Origin: Lanius collurio
Lineage: Eukaryota > Chordata > Aves > Passeriformes > Laniidae
NCBI GenBank assembly: GCA_020086605.1
Contig: JACBWW010000045.1
Location: 348,226 to 412,225 of the forward strand
DNA: 64,000 bases
Direction: 5' to 3'
Shown: positions 22,701 to 37,100 of the stretch, piece after piece
Layout: every line of letters starts with the position of its first letter
Position numbering within the stretch: position 1 is the stretch's first letter
Program-made: the position numbers and the translations under genes
The notes under the pieces: model-generated
Told to the model about the DNA's origin: nothing
What the model saw: only the letters and a program-made list of their open reading frames with translations
The model's database searches: none

Positions 22701-25700
22701 AGCCAGGACAAAATCACAAGCACATATGTTGATGAGGGCAAGGGGAAGGTGCCCACAGCTCTCCATAGATGAGCTTGCAGGGATTCCTGTGGATGCAGAA
22801 CTAAGTGCAGCCTTCATGCCTACCAAGGCAGAAGCACCACAGGAACCCCAAATGACACAGCCTCCCCTGACATCACTGCATGCCTGCTCACAATCCATAA
22901 ACTCAAAAGCTCAGAGCTAGGCATGACAGCAGAGAACCTTTCCTGAAACTGCTTTGCTGCTTGTTAACAATGCTCTTAAACTAAAGATGGGACCAAAATT
23001 GTGCTTTTCTCTCTGCCTTTCCTTCCCACACCCTTCCCTTTCACCCCAGCGTGTAACATGTCCCTCATTGCAGCTCCCTGCCTAGGAGCTGTTTCAGCAT
23101 TTAAACTCTGGATGGGTTCTAACAGGAATTGTTGAACAGTCCTCAGAGAAAACCTATTTTCCCAGCTGTGTGTATTGACTGGGCATCTGCAGTGCAGAAG
23201 ACTCCATAAGCAAATGGAGAATGATGCCAGCTCTTCCCCCTGCAATCTGGTCCCTATTAATTTAGAATTATTCAAAAACTCTAGTGAAATATTGAATTAA
23301 AATGTAATTGCAGGGGTTGGGAAAGGTTGTGGCACTAAAGCTCTTCTGAAGCCACTTCATCTACAAGATATTTTGGCAGCATTTACTGCCAGCTATGCAA
23401 TTTAAGCATGGCATCTAACAGCTAAAGGGAGAAAGATCCCAAAGCTGCACATTTTGGAGCATCATCCCACATTGTAAGATAACTGTCCAGAGGCAGGATA
23501 TCTCAATATACCAATTTTAAGCCTCCCCTGCAGTGAAAGAGAGTTCATATAAAGGAAGAGACACTCCAAAAACAGCAAAAAAGAAGTGTAAAACCAGAAA
23601 AACAGATCTTGGTGGGTTTCCACGTGCCATCTAAGACTCAAAATGTTCTTGCTTCACCCCTGTGGGCACATTTTGGCAAGCATGTCCCTCAGTGGTATGG
23701 CGTGCCATAGCTGCACTCTCTCTTCCAGCTCAGTTATTTGTACTCTGCATTGATTCCTCAGCCTGGTTCACCATAGAGCTGTGATGAGGAAAGCAGCAGA
23801 GCAGAGGCAGCTTTAGCTGATGGAGAGAAATGCTCTTTAAGCCATAGTCTGAAACAGTGTAGGCAGACACTGAGTTAAATCCACGTTCTGCTGCTTCTGT
23901 TTCATATTCATTATCATCCAGCAGCAGCCACCGACGCACTCGCCTGATCTGGAGCTCAGCCACACATGGCCATCCTACTCCCTCCCCGGCACATGAGGCA
24001 TGTGGCCTTCCTCCTTGCTGGGCTGTGCCTAAACCCCCTCTGAGCCCATGAGAGAGCAGGACTGCAGTAATAACCCCACACCACCATCATACAACCCTTT
24101 TCCTACACTTCATGGCAGCCATGCCTTTCTGGTCGGACCGTGGCATTCAAGAGGAGTATTCTGCTGCATCTAAGTCACATCCTGCACATGATGCAGCAAG
24201 AGTTAGTAACAGTACAGCAAATATACCAGCTATTACGTACAGCCCCACTTTGGGACAACAGAGCATCTCTGACCTCCCCAGTATCCATCTGGCTGCTTCC
24301 TATCAGCACAGACAACAGCTCACATAGGAGCCTGAGAGCTTCCACATGCCCACCATCAGCTGTATGTATAGAGACTCCTCTGCTCCACAGACACTGTGTC
24401 CTGCAGCCCAAAGTAACTCAATATCTTCCCACCACACTGCCAGCCTCTCCCTCAGACATCCATAGAAGAAGCCTTTGCAAGCATTTTTTTAAAAAAATCC
24501 CACAACTCCACTAGAGCAGAAGCAAGTTGTAAGTCAGCAGATCCCACATGAGCCTCACGTTTCAACCACAATGTTCTGCCCACAGCTCCCTCCTGGCATC
24601 TACAGTGCTAAACTGGGACACGTGGAACCAGTCAGATTCCTGTAGCACTTAGCCACATCCCTAAATAAATCCTTATCACCAACCAGCATCTCACTGGAAG
24701 GCAGAGGGGTGCCACTGGGACACATGGCCCTGTCAAGGCAAGAGGTTGAGGAAGCACTGCCACAGGTTTGTGCTGTCCCCAAACTCATCCCTGTGTACCC
24801 ATCAAGAGCTGACCCAAAGATGGCACTGAACACCACTGACTTGGCCTCCCTGGTTGCAGGGACAAGACCCCATGTGCTGTTACTTCATCACACTCAAGAG
24901 GGGTTGGCCAGAACTTGTCATTTATGCATGTTTGCCAGAAACACTGTGGCTGTTGTTTTATTCAGCCACGAGGAATGCAAAGACATTTGCCACAGACATA
25001 GCAGACATACCACTTGTCCAGCTAAAAGTACTAAATCCTGTCTCCCTTCAGGAGAAAGCAGATCCAGAATACAAATTAACCAAAGTCTACTAAGGCTCTG
25101 AACAAGATCTCCCCTCTTAGCCCCTAGCTCTCCACCAGCCTCAGAAGGATGTGTGAGTTTTCACAGAGATGGATCTTTATTTATAGACACAGATTAGCAT
25201 ACAGGACACCACTGTACAATATGTCCCCATGAGACAGTCCAAGGCGACACCAGCCACAGACAGTTATTGATTATGAGTCAAAATGAAGAATGGTCTGTTT
25301 TGAACCAAACAATTTTATTACAGTCTTTGCTACCAAGACACAGGGGATCTGAAGACTGGCTTCAGCAAGCAAATCTCCGGGCAATCTGTCAAAGGCAATG
25401 CCAGCATATTATTCTACAGGATTATTCAAGTGACCTTAAAGCAACTGTATGGACCTCTGACATTTGTGCAGGTCAAAAACTGTCTTCATACATTCTGAAT
25501 ACATATAGTAGATATACAGCATTGCATCAAAAGAGGAACTTTCTTCTTTTCCTTACTAAAGTCTTTTAGCTCATTTAGTCACCAAGAACATGGAAAGTTG
25601 AGAAGTACCATGACACCATGAAACTCACTTGAATGTTCTTGCTTTCTATTCCCACAAAGAAGCTACCCTATTCACGGCAAATACCTTATAGAGCCCAATA

Positions 25701-27376
25701 CTCTCCTCCAAAGACAGTTCTTTCCCTTGGCTGGACACTAATTCCGGTTTCATTAGATGAATATCAGCTGCCATAGTTAAACTGAATCCATAACGTGACA
25801 TGGAAACTAAACCTAGCGAAACACTCTCATATATTACCACTTTTAAAAAACATGCTTGTGCACAACACTAGCATGACAGCAGCTCAGCTTCAGCTCTTCA
25901 TTCTGAAGTCAAGGGCACTTATTTAATGTCTGCCTTAGCTGCTTGGGTCATTCTGTATCCATCCATACAAACAGATTTCTGCACAGCACAAAGCAGTGGT
26001 TTTCTCCTAACCTGTCAGCCTGCCAGGCAGCAGCTATATCCAGGTAGGCAACAAGGCTTCAAGCCTGCTCACCAAGAGCTCTTCCCACCTGACAATAGAT
26101 GCTTACAGCACCATGATGAATATCAAACAACCAACTTGCACACCAATGTGCAGCTAAGCAGCTGCTTCTTGCCTCTCTAATAAAATAGCTAACAAAACCA
26201 GTTTATTTCTTTCTAGATATGATGGCAAACAACAGTGCTCCAAATATGCAGCTTTCTACATAACACACCCACCCTGTTGTCATAATACTTTAGCAGAAAA
26301 ATAATCACTTTCAGCAGAAGAATAACCACATTAATTCAAAGTCTTGCAGTTCAGGCCTAATCCCAAGACATTGACCCATGCAGGTCACACACATGCAAAG
26401 GCTAAGATCTGTCCCATAGCTGTGATCACAGCAAGTGCATCCTCATTCATGGGTTAAGTAACATCCCAGTGGCATTTCCCAGAGCAGAGAGGCAGGAGAG
26501 CAGCCTTCATCCTCCCAAGAAACCAGCAAAGAAGGTACAAGCATGACTTATTTCCAAAATGGAAATTTGTACAACTAACCTATCCTGCAAAAGCACTCAC
26601 ATATCTGCTTCTGTCTGGCTACAATTACCAGGTGTTTGGTATTTAGAGAAAAGCAGGGCTGCAGTTAGAGCTCAGAGCCTGGAAAGGCAGTTGGATGAAC
26701 TCTGCAGAAAGGATCTACCAGGATGCATGGGTTTCTCATTTAAGTAGCATATAAAATAATGATCCATCAGCCACAAGAAATACACTGTTTTGTTTCTGCA
26801 GTTCCCAACTGGTACGTTCTCCTGCTTCATCTACCTGCCGTATTTGGAAAAGCAGATGGCATCATTCAAACAAAATTAAAATAGATAAAGCATGCTAACT
26901 TTTTATGCCTTATGATGATCGTCTTTATGATTTTGATTTGAAGGTGTGAAAACGATACTAGATCCAAGGTAGTATAAAGTACATCATAAGAAAAGGATAA
27001 CAAACATCCTTCCACTCCTACAGCAAATGCAGATGCTACAAAGATTTTGCAAACCTATAGTTTTAATATTAACGTGACTGAGGTTGGCCACAGTTTGGGA
27101 AAAGTGAATCGAGGGCACATGCATTTATGTATGATTATGTGCACACAGTAGGGAAAAGTGTGCAACACAAACATACACTGCATCACAAAATTCTAGGGCC
27201 AAGCTGCCTTGCAAAAGTCACAGACACTTAGAGGTGAGGGAGTATTAAAAACACATTTAAAAAAAAAATAGTTGGAACTGTTTTCCCAACACAGCAGTCA
27301 GCACTGTGGGCTGTGAACAGATGGACACTGTGGCACTTTCACTCCCTCAATATCCTGAAAAACAGAACAGAGGCAA
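19781..27376. other. Intronic DNA, nothing recognised
   Basis: Non-coding. It includes a 17-bp tandem duplication (22197-22230, unit ATGGACACTGGATTTTC with one late mismatch) and T or A runs near 21547-21558 and 27259-27269. Several 70-130 codon frames here look like chance. Confidence 0.4.
22197..22230. repeat. 17-bp tandem duplication
   Basis: Two adjacent copies of ATGGACACTGGATTTTC, the second ending in T instead of C. Confidence 0.9.
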
Positions 27377-28123
27377 GTGTGGGTAGGAGAGGAAAGGCTC
27401 AAGAGAGAAACCTCTCCAGTTCAGACAAGAAGTTCATCCCTTTATGTAGGGTCTGACAAGCCCCTGCCCTGGCAGGAAGGCCTGGAGATAAGGAGGTTAC
27501 ACAATCCCCCTGCAGGCCCCTCTTTGGGAAAGCCAGAATCTTTTTGGTTACAGCGAGAGAAGACAGACCCATGATCCTCTAGGAAACTATATGTAAAATA
27601 CCCTAATACCCATTGGTTTCTCACCCTTTCACACCCACCTCTGTACCTCCATAAAAGAGACCCCTCTGCCCCGAGCCGGGGAGGATCCGTCTCTGGTCAC
27701 CCCTTCGCGGGAGATGGAAGAACAAAGCGACTTCTGCAGAACCACCAGCAGGACCTCTCCTCTCTCTGTCCGGGCCTGGCCCTGGGGGTTTGCCTTGCAC
27801 AGCAGAGCTGAAATCACTGCTGAATCACTAAGAGCTGATGGCCTGCTGAGCCAGGCATCTCTGCAGGTACCCCCAGCTGATGGCTGAGAGAAGCCACGAC
27901 CCCCTGGGAGACGGTTCCTCACGGGATCACCTCTCCAGATGGTTCCTCACAGGATCAACTCTCCAGACAGTTCCTCACGGGATCACCTCTCTGGGCCAGC
28001 CACAGCTTCTTGGGTCTGAGCCCCAGACCCCAGCCAGCACCAGCCGGGCAACCCCCAGCCTTATTACTTTACCTTTCCAAACTTGCCTTATCTGTGACAC
28101 CAGTATCACCAGTGGTGGGTTTT
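27377..28123 (+). mobile_element. LTR-like block (solo LTR candidate)
   Basis: This segment is GC-richer than its surroundings. It holds a promoter-like CCTCCATAAAAGAGACCCC near 27647-27665, a GC-rich leader (GCCCCGAGCCGGGGAGGATC) with GCGGGAGATGGAAGAACAAA, and a CCTTATTACTTTACC stretch followed by AAACTTGCCTTATCTGTGAC. This order (TATA, GC-rich start region, AT-rich 3' part) is that of avian ERVL-type LTRs. The borders are guesses from TG and CA positions; no target duplication was found. Confidence 0.4.
27913..27996 (+). repeat. Three 28-bp tandem units
   Basis: Units at 27913-27940, 27941-27968 and 27969-27996 all contain GTTCCTCAC-GGATCA-CTCT. The first two differ at a few positions and the third diverges at its end. 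They lie inside the LTR-like block. Confidence 0.9.
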
Positions 28124-31100
28124 CATGGCTGTGTGCATCTGGTGCTCAGATTGCAGACATCCACCCCACACCAGGAGCCACCACAAGGGATGTTTATGGC
28201 CCTACAATCCTACCCCATGCCTCATCCAATGGGCACCTGCAGCCTATGGACAAGGCTCTGTGTGTGTTTGTTTTTCCAGTAACAGGGAAGTGGAGAAAGG
28301 AAAATATTCAAAGTCATTGCAAAGGCATATCTGAGAATGTAGCTTTGTGCAGAGATGTTGTGATATGTGGAAAGCAACTGAACTCATTTTTGAAATAATT
28401 TTTCTTCCTCCTAAAGGCTCTGCTGCCATCCTGGTAAAGCGTACCCTTGTCAGTTAGTGGCTAACCTTGTCAAGGGGAAGAAAAGGCTGGGATATGACAG
28501 GTTTGACAACCTGTGAGATGCCTGGTGCTCTGCTCTACTCCTGATACAATCACTATCAAGCATTAAACCACTGTTCCACCACACAGGAGCACAACTTGAT
28601 GCTTGCAAGCCTCAGCCAAGAAAGAAGCAAGGCTGGCAAGCTGCCAAGATCCTTGCTTTGTCCCTTCCTTTCAAGTTCTAGACTTCACTTTTATGATCTG
28701 ATTGTTGAATGTGTCACACTGGGAGCAGTCCCACAGGAGTCCCAAAACAAGGACACTGAAATTGCCACTGGTTTTCAGGAAACTGAGAACTAGAGGTGGA
28801 TGATGAACCTGTAAAGTATGAAAGGAGAGACCTGGGTGACAACTGCCTGGTTACAAGTCTGCACAACCTACTTGCAAACCAAATTCAAAACTTGGAGAAA
28901 CCCCAGACAGACCAAAATCTCCCCCATTCCCTCAGAAAGGCCCTGCTCCCATGCGACATGTACTGAAAACCCTGGCACACTTCACATCACTCAGCCTTTA
29001 GATACCCACTGAATGAGAGCATCTAAACATAAGGACTCTATGTGTTCAGGAAGGGATAAAATATTTTAATTCATCTCTTCCCTTCACACACAAAACCTCT
29101 GCTCTTCCAGAGCAGCTTTCAGGATTCATGAGCAAAAGCAGCAGCACTGACTGTAAAACCCTGCTCTTTAATTCCACTGACACTGCAAGAGTCAAAGGCT
29201 GAATAGTCAGGAGTAAAAAGCATCCTGCAATCAGGAGCTTAGCTACAGCAAGTGAAGTTGGAGCACTAGTGTATATTTGAAGAGGCATTTAGCCAACAGA
29301 TGCCAAGGACACTACAAGTAGCACTTATTATTCTTTCACAGAGTTCATATTTAACTTACGGCAAGACGGTCTGTTATCTTCCCAGTTCCCAGTGGGCTTA
29401 AATCAGAACTTACATCTGGTTAATTTGTTTCATGAAGACCTTCTCAGCAACAAAAGCAAGATGTCTGCTGCAAAGTCCAGCTGCTTCAATGCAGAGTGGC
29501 CGTCTAACAGGTAAGTTGACTTCAGCAAAAGGAACCTGGGGGCTTTCTCAAGTCTCAGGAGGCTTGTTAACTCTTCACAACCTTCTCTCTTAAATGCAAA
29601 GCAGGCTGGGGAACAACATCCCCCAAAAACAGTCCTCAAGTTGTACCATGCTAGAAGGAGCTATGACTGGACTTCCGCAGCACTTTGACGTGTGGTCTTG
29701 TCCAAGTCATCCAAGCCATCCTAACAGATCTGAAGTGGGGCAGCAGGCCCATCACTGTTCAGCACTACTGCTGCCCCAAGACACTTAGTGGATGGGTGCA
29801 TGGCTGCAGCATCCCGGGGGCAGAAATGAATGGGATGTTCCTGCTCTCAGGTGCTAGCAAGTAACGAGATGTGCCAGGCTTGGAAACACAGAGACCTGCT
29901 GGGTGGGGGCAATGGTGCTGCTGTGTGACAGCACAGGACAGCAAAGCTGGCTCTGTACAGAGCTGTTGTCCTTTAGATAAGACCAAACACACTAACTCAA
30001 AGGACCAGACAAGCTTTATGGAATATACAAACCCTTTCCATGTCTATGTAACTTGTTTGCCTTGTCTCCTGTTTCTCCCTGCCCGCCCCCCCCCCCCCCC
30101 CAACTGAACTAACTGCTGCTTCAGTACTTCAGATTCTGAAGCTCAGGACGTTGCCAAAAGGATGGTGAAGCCGCCCCTTCCTGCTCCACTCTGCAGCCTC
30201 CTCACTTCTGCTCCCCACTGCAAACAAATGCAGAGATCCCACACCATACATTCATCCAATCACATTTTGCTGCTTTGAATAGAGCCAAAACCAAGCTTAT
30301 GCAAAGTTTAAAACACAGGTAAGAATTTGGGGGAAAAATATAACAGTGAGAATATTTTTCTCTTTAATAAATGAAGTTCCACATCTCACATCACTTACAG
30401 ATTTCCAGGGCTGCTCCCTTGCTGCAGACAGCTCACTGCTCACTTAGCTTTAAGGATCCTCCCTCTCTCTTTATTTTTTTTTTAAACAAATCAAAACGAA
30501 GGCTTTTCAAGACTGATTTCCCTTTTCAAGGCAGTAAGGAAATATATTCCTTTTAGCATGCTTCATGCTTGAAAAGGTTACAGTGGCCTTTCAAAATACC
30601 ACATGCTGTGCATTCTGTACAGCATTAATGACTTGGAGGATGCTCTAACACTCTCTAGTACATCTTAACCTTTTAAAATTGGGCCTTCATTGTTTTACCT
30701 TAATAAGCAGTTTGTTCACCTTATGTCACTTACGCGTCACAAAGGTCACCCCAGCTGAAAATATACATTAGATGTAAAACCACTTGTCTTGCGTGCATAG
30801 TTTAGCGCATGTGGCAGCAAAGCAATGGCATCAAATAGAATATGCTTATTCTCTCCTCCTATTATTTCTCTCCACTGTGACTAAAGCTACCCAATAATCC
30901 CAGAGGAGCAGTTCCCTGGCTCTTCACAGTACTTCTTTAAAACAAAGGGCAAGAGGGCACAAAGAAAGGTGTATGATTTTATTCACTGCACAGGAGTTGA
31001 CAGGCCAGTTCAAGCAAAACGGCTCTCTAGGAAAAGGGAGGGCAGGAATAGCTAAGAAATCAACAGTGATTAATGCTGTTTGACAGTCTTTTACATTAAT

Positions 31101-34100
31101 CACGTTTCCATGCTCTTGGGAATACGAAGTGCAAAATCTATACTTGTAAAAGTGGAATTGGGAACACCCTACCTGCACTGAGATGTGTGAGAGAAAAATC
31201 TTAAAAAGATTATTAAATATCTAATTTTAAGCGATGCACACAATAGCACTTTCTTATGGAAAGAAAACCTGAAAAGCAAAGAGAGCACCCAGACATCCTC
31301 CCTGCCTGCTGCAAGCCCTGCAAGTTTAGACAATGCTGCCCTTGTCCAATCCACCAGCTCTATCATTAACAACCTGAGGAGAAAAAAAATCACTAAAACA
31401 CACACCTAGAAGCTAAAATACAGCCACAACAAGAAGTCAATCACTCTTGCTGGAGAGCAAGCTACAATATGCCAGAGAAAGCAATGATGTCTTCATTAGC
31501 TTTTACAGTAAACATTCCCTTGGAAAGCAGCCTTTACGATCCGCCAAGGGCAATAAAGATGTCTTTGCAAATTGATTAGACAAATACTTTAGAGGCATAG
31601 TTTCCTCCAGAGCTAGTGGGAAACAGAAGATAACAGCATTTTCTAAAATCATATATAGAGGAAAAAATCTTATTCATGGTTATCATGGCAAGTTCACACA
31701 TATAATACACAGAAAGGGCTTTAAGCACATCAACAGAGAGTGAGGGGAGTTTCTGCCTGGGGAGGGTGCACTGTGGTGCCTGGAGAGGAAAGGTCTGGTT
31801 GGCTCAGCGTAAGCTGGATACTCATGGATCCTGCTGTACTCTTAAGTCTCACCTGTAACCGTGAGGACCATTCTGTGTGATAGCTTTTCACCATTAATTT
31901 GGGGACATTCCTGAGTGATAAAACAAAGGAGAAGGAAAATAGAAAGATAACAATAAGTATCTGATACACAACAGAGCAGGTCTGAGATTCTCCTTGCACT
32001 AATCAGATACGATGCTGACCAACCACATTATACACAAAAGCCATTTTTGAGCAAAGACTGAGTTATCAGAAGCTAAAGAAATTAAATTTCCAGGTCTCAA
32101 ATGGTAGTCTTAAAATTTAATTTTATCCAAGGCCTCTGCTAGTATGAAAATATGTAATGCCTCAAGGAGGACAGCTCTGTTTTTACAAGCAGTTGTGCTT
32201 TTCAGAATGGTACTGGAAGCAACTGGAAGCCAGCAGCACAGATAGAGCCAGGGTGGGGACAGACGAGCAAAACAGAACTAAGATTCTCTCCTTGCCTTTT
32301 TTTGCTCCAACTACACTTGTTATGGATGTTTCCAAATCACATTTCAGGGCACATGGACCACCTGGGCAAGTCCCAGGGACAGGGAGATCTGGCAGCAGCA
32401 ATGCCCAGCACAAAGCCTGGCAACCCCCAGAGTCAGCTGCAGGACCTGAGGGTTTGCCAGACAGGGAACCTTAGCAAAAGGACTGGCTGAAGAATTTGTC
32501 ACTGTTTCTGTTACAGCTTTGCTGGCAAATTAAATACACTGCACCTCAAAAAATTACATTTGCCATCAAATCAGTTCCAAGTACAGACTTCATAGACAGC
32601 TCTCCCTTGCAGGATCCAGGGACTCGTATGCTCCCCATGCCTTTCTTACCACACTCCATATGCACTGGATGAGCCAATCCAGTTTGCAAGATGTATTGCT
32701 TAATTAATAATTTTTATGTTGGCAATTAAGGTGTGTTTGAAAGAAGATAATGAATATTTTTTCACATGAAAGCACCACCTTTTTAGTCTACCAAACCTCT
32801 GTGCAAACTATAATTGATAGTTGGGTTTAACGTGGAATATTCCTGCTGCAATTATGGGGTTTTATTGCTCTGCGTTACTGCACTTCACACAAAAAAAATA
32901 TTTTTATTATCATAAATTCCTTTGCTGGCAGATTGCTTCATATGGGAATGGAAAAAAGCATCAGTTTCTCCACAGCTGAAATCTTGGCTTGTTTCTTGTA
33001 GACCAGCAGTGGAGGAGCTCTCACACGAAATGGTTGTGCCTGTGCTGACTCTATCCTGCAGGAAAAGCAAGATTTCAGTTCTAGGTTATGGACTCTAGGA
33101 TATTTCACCTCTAGGGTATCCTCTGGAAGGGAACTATTAACCTAAAGAGGTTTTTCAGTTCACTGCTAGATACGTTTCTGCCTTAGCTCCAGAAACAAGC
33201 CTGCAAGGAAGCAATGCAACACCAGCGCCCTCCATATCCCAGCACACCCCCTGGAGCTACCACCATCCTTGGCTGGCCCACAGGTCTCTGAAGGTATCTC
33301 TAATTCTCTCTGTATGAGCTGCTGTTCATGGCAAGAGACACATCCCCCTTCTCTTGGAAAAACATCATTTCTCAGCCCAAAATGACACAGTACTTCACTG
33401 CCTGCCTCTCCCAGAGCTCCAACATAGTGCCAAAGAGAATTCTCATTTATCTGTGGTTCCTACCTGTAAAACAGGAAAGCTGCTCTGCAGGACAGCAGAG
33501 CCTTGCAGGAAACCAGCTCTCCATCCAGAAACCCATCTAGGGACCCTGACCTCAATCCCTAGACCCACTTTCCAAGGGATAGTCCTGTAACAGTACGTCA
33601 TGTGCTCCCACAGAGTCAGTGGATAGGGACACCCTGATCTCCCACCACCACAGCCATTTGACAACACATCTTCTGGAGCATTAATGACTTTCTACCATGT
33701 CCTCTGCCATGATCAAACCACTACTACCTGGAAAAAACCTTGCCCAGATCCAATAAAAGCTATCCATCTGCTCCCAGGAGAGATGACATTTACTTAAATT
33801 GAAGAGGAGTAAATACGAGAAAATCCATAGTCCCAGGGCTTAGATGTGGCACTCAGCATTTTCCAGAGTTTCTTGGTGCTGCCACCGACCCCTATTCTTG
33901 AGCTAAAGCTCTTCCTCCCCTGCTTGGAAAGAGGAATTACCAATCAAGAGTTGCAGAATATACTCAAATCCAGAAAGCAAAACTACATGAACCAGCTTAA
34001 GATTGACATAAAGTTATTTTAATACCAGACATGGTTCCCTGTGGAAGCAGAGCCCTGTGCTCCAGCCACACTTTGCCATGCTGCCAGGACCAGGACCAGC

Positions 34101-37100
34101 AGGAAGGCTGCTACAACCACATAGCTTCTGCAGGACCATCTCAAATCAGAGTAAGGAAGCAAAGCACCCACTCAGCCAGACACTGACAGAATCCTGCGTT
34201 CTTGCATCGCCTCAGCAGTATGAACGTGCTTGAACATGAGGTGCACAAAGATGCTCAAAAATTCCACTAGACTTGCTCTAAAATAAGTCTCGGAGGAAAT
34301 GGCAAACTTCACTTCATAAGCACTTAAATAAATTTAATGCTATCTATAGTTGCAGTTCTAACTATAGCAACAGCTCAGCAACCCTGCAGAGTTGCATTTT
34401 AAGACATTCCTTAACTAGAAACAATTTGCATCAAGCTGTGTAAGGTGCTGCTTCTTACCAAGATCAGAGAGGTAATTTGCGCTTTTCCCCTGCTCGTGCT
34501 ATTTAATTTCTTAGGAAGCTCAAAGGCTAACCTGGCCATTAATATCACAATACCACTTAGTCTGTAGAACTGACATAAACTGTGATCATTAGAACAGCCT
34601 TGCCACAGGTACGAGTTTCCACTGTTCTGTCTCAAACCTCTGCTCTGCACACCTATAAAAGGACCATGACAATTTTCATTGTGAATAAGCCTATTGTGCA
34701 TATGGCACAGCAGCCCACACCACTTCTGGAATCTTAACCTTTGCAGCCTGCACTTATAGGAGACCATGCTGTATTGAAAAGCGATGGGTCCATGTGTCCA
34801 CTGCACGCCCTGTGATGAATGACTTCCTTTCAAATGTTCCTTCCCATGTTATTCTTGCAGCAGCAGCCCAGCTACAATTTTTCCACAGTGAATTGGGTTC
34901 TAATTACTGAACAGTATGTGAACAACTGCCCTTAAAAAGTTAACTGCTGAAATGATGGTAACAATAATTCCGTTTGCAGTTATAATGGCCCCTCATTAGA
35001 GCCGCTTAATTAAATATTTTCCAAAACTATCCCAGAAAAAGAGTCTGCTCTCTCAACTGTAAAAGCAGAATCCAAAGCAGCCACAAGGAAATAGTGGCTT
35101 TTCCAGTTGAAGTATTTCTTATGGCCAAAGACAAATAGTGACCTCACCCAAGTCCCTAACACAGCAGACTTTGCCATTATTAATCTGTTCATTCAATAGG
35201 AAAGATGCTGCAGGTCTTACTGAGCATATTCCCCTGTGAGTGCTGTGCCATAAATTAGAAACACTTGAACCATTTACACTTATTTAGCCTTTATGCTATC
35301 TCTCCACCCTGCTCAACTGCCTTTGGTTGGATGAAACAATTATTTAGCATTCTCCCACAACCAAGTCAAAAGGAATAAATGTGCTTCCTTCCACCCAAAC
35401 ACAGCAGGATAAAGAGGAGGTTTCTTTTAAGTAAGTGTTTATGGCATAAGTGGTACTACGGCAGATGCTCTTCTACCACCCCAGTTCCCCATCATCTGCT
35501 CCCTCCTCTGCACAGCCACATCTAATCCTCTTAGCCATGTACCAACAAATAAAGTCTTCACACTACCTTCTACCACATGCAAATGACACTAAACAGATAT
35601 GATGTAACACATTACCATTTGTTAACTAACTAAGAATTAGTGGTAAACCATGACTGGTTTACTCCAACACAACCACCTGTTTACAAGCAGAGAGCTGGCC
35701 TGGAAAAGCAAACACACACTGTTGGGGTTGAATTCAACCCCAAATGAGTTGTAAGTACTTTTGGCACACAAGGTAGGTATCCTTTTTTCATCACTGCAGT
35801 TGACAGAATTGCAATGTCTTCGAAGGCAATAATGTTCCTTGCTCTCCCAGGCATCTCACCTTCCTTCAGGTCTTTGCAAAGCTGTTGGTAAAATCCAGTT
35901 TTATCAATGAATGCTTTCCAAAGTGCTACAGATAGCAGCAGGGTTAAAGCATCCATTGAAAACTTGCATAGTCACTTGGAGGCAATATGCAAAATGTACC
36001 ATAATCCCTGAAGGGGATTATACCTTTTCAGTCTGTCTCAAAACAAATTTCCACCTTGATTACACATCACAAAAAGATCCATTTTGTTCTATTAATCTGA
36101 GGAAAAAAAAGCCAAACAGTGTGAATTAACTTTTATTACTTCTCCAAATACAACTTCAAAATATTTAGGGCCTTTCTACCACCTACATCAGAATATAAAA
36201 TAATCAACAGCAATTTTTCCAAAGCCATAGCTGTATTATCTTGAATTCAAACTTCAAATTAAAGCTATTTTAATAGTCAAAAACTATCAAAGCCCCAACA
36301 TAAACTGCCCTTAAAGCACACAAACCTCTGGCTGGGAATTAAAGTGGAAGGACATTCAGCTCCAGCCAAGAGGTGAGAACCAGTACCTTCAGTGTGATCT
36401 TATTTTGGCAAGATCTGTGTCAAAAGCCTTCACTGAAACCAGTAACCACTTCCTGAAGTACAAGAAACAGTCAGGAGCCAGAAAACAAAAGCAGTGATGC
36501 TAAAAAAAAAGAAGACTGGAGAGAAGAGAAAGCTGTTGGGGCTGGAAGGGGGGATGGACTTTGCAGGTAGCCCAACACCAGGAACAGAGCCCACACCAAG
36601 CACACTCAGACCCACTGTACAACACATGGGAAGGCGTTCCAGGAGCCTGTGTGATACAGCCAGCTGTTAACACCTCCGCCTGAATTTGGGGCATAAACAC
36701 ACGCATGGGCACCAACCAGATCTGAGCGTCACTGCCTTTCCTTCAGACTCTGTCAGGCAAACATCTGTCAGAACGTCTCAGTTGTTTAATCACATAAAAT
36801 GTTTCCTTTTCATTCTTGGCACCTTATACTGACATAGTCTATGGCAAGATGTCTCTGTATCATGCTCTATCAGCGTAAAGCAAAAGAAAAGCTGTTTAAA
36901 AATAAAGGACACACAGTTTGAGCCTGTTAGATTTTCATGTGCTTGCTAGCAGCCAAACATACATTACAGCAGAATAATGGCAAATAAAGCATGAGCATAT
37001 GCATGGCGCAGGAAAAGCACCTCTGAGCAGTTCTGCACCACACTTTAATTTCCTCAAACATTATCTCTCTAACAAACTGCAAGTGTGATGAATGATCCCC

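Noticed and set aside
24590..25093. Possible old LINE sequence (frames on both strands)
   Set aside because: The wording is faintly like CR1 non-coding sequence, but I could not anchor it to any conserved CR1 block.
27880..28398. 172-codon plus-strand frame
   Set aside because: It runs across the three 28-bp tandem units of the LTR-like block; repeats in one frame make it long, and no domain is seen.
34411..34833. 140-codon minus-strand frame
   Set aside because: No domain, no splice-site context and no repeat match; taken as chance.
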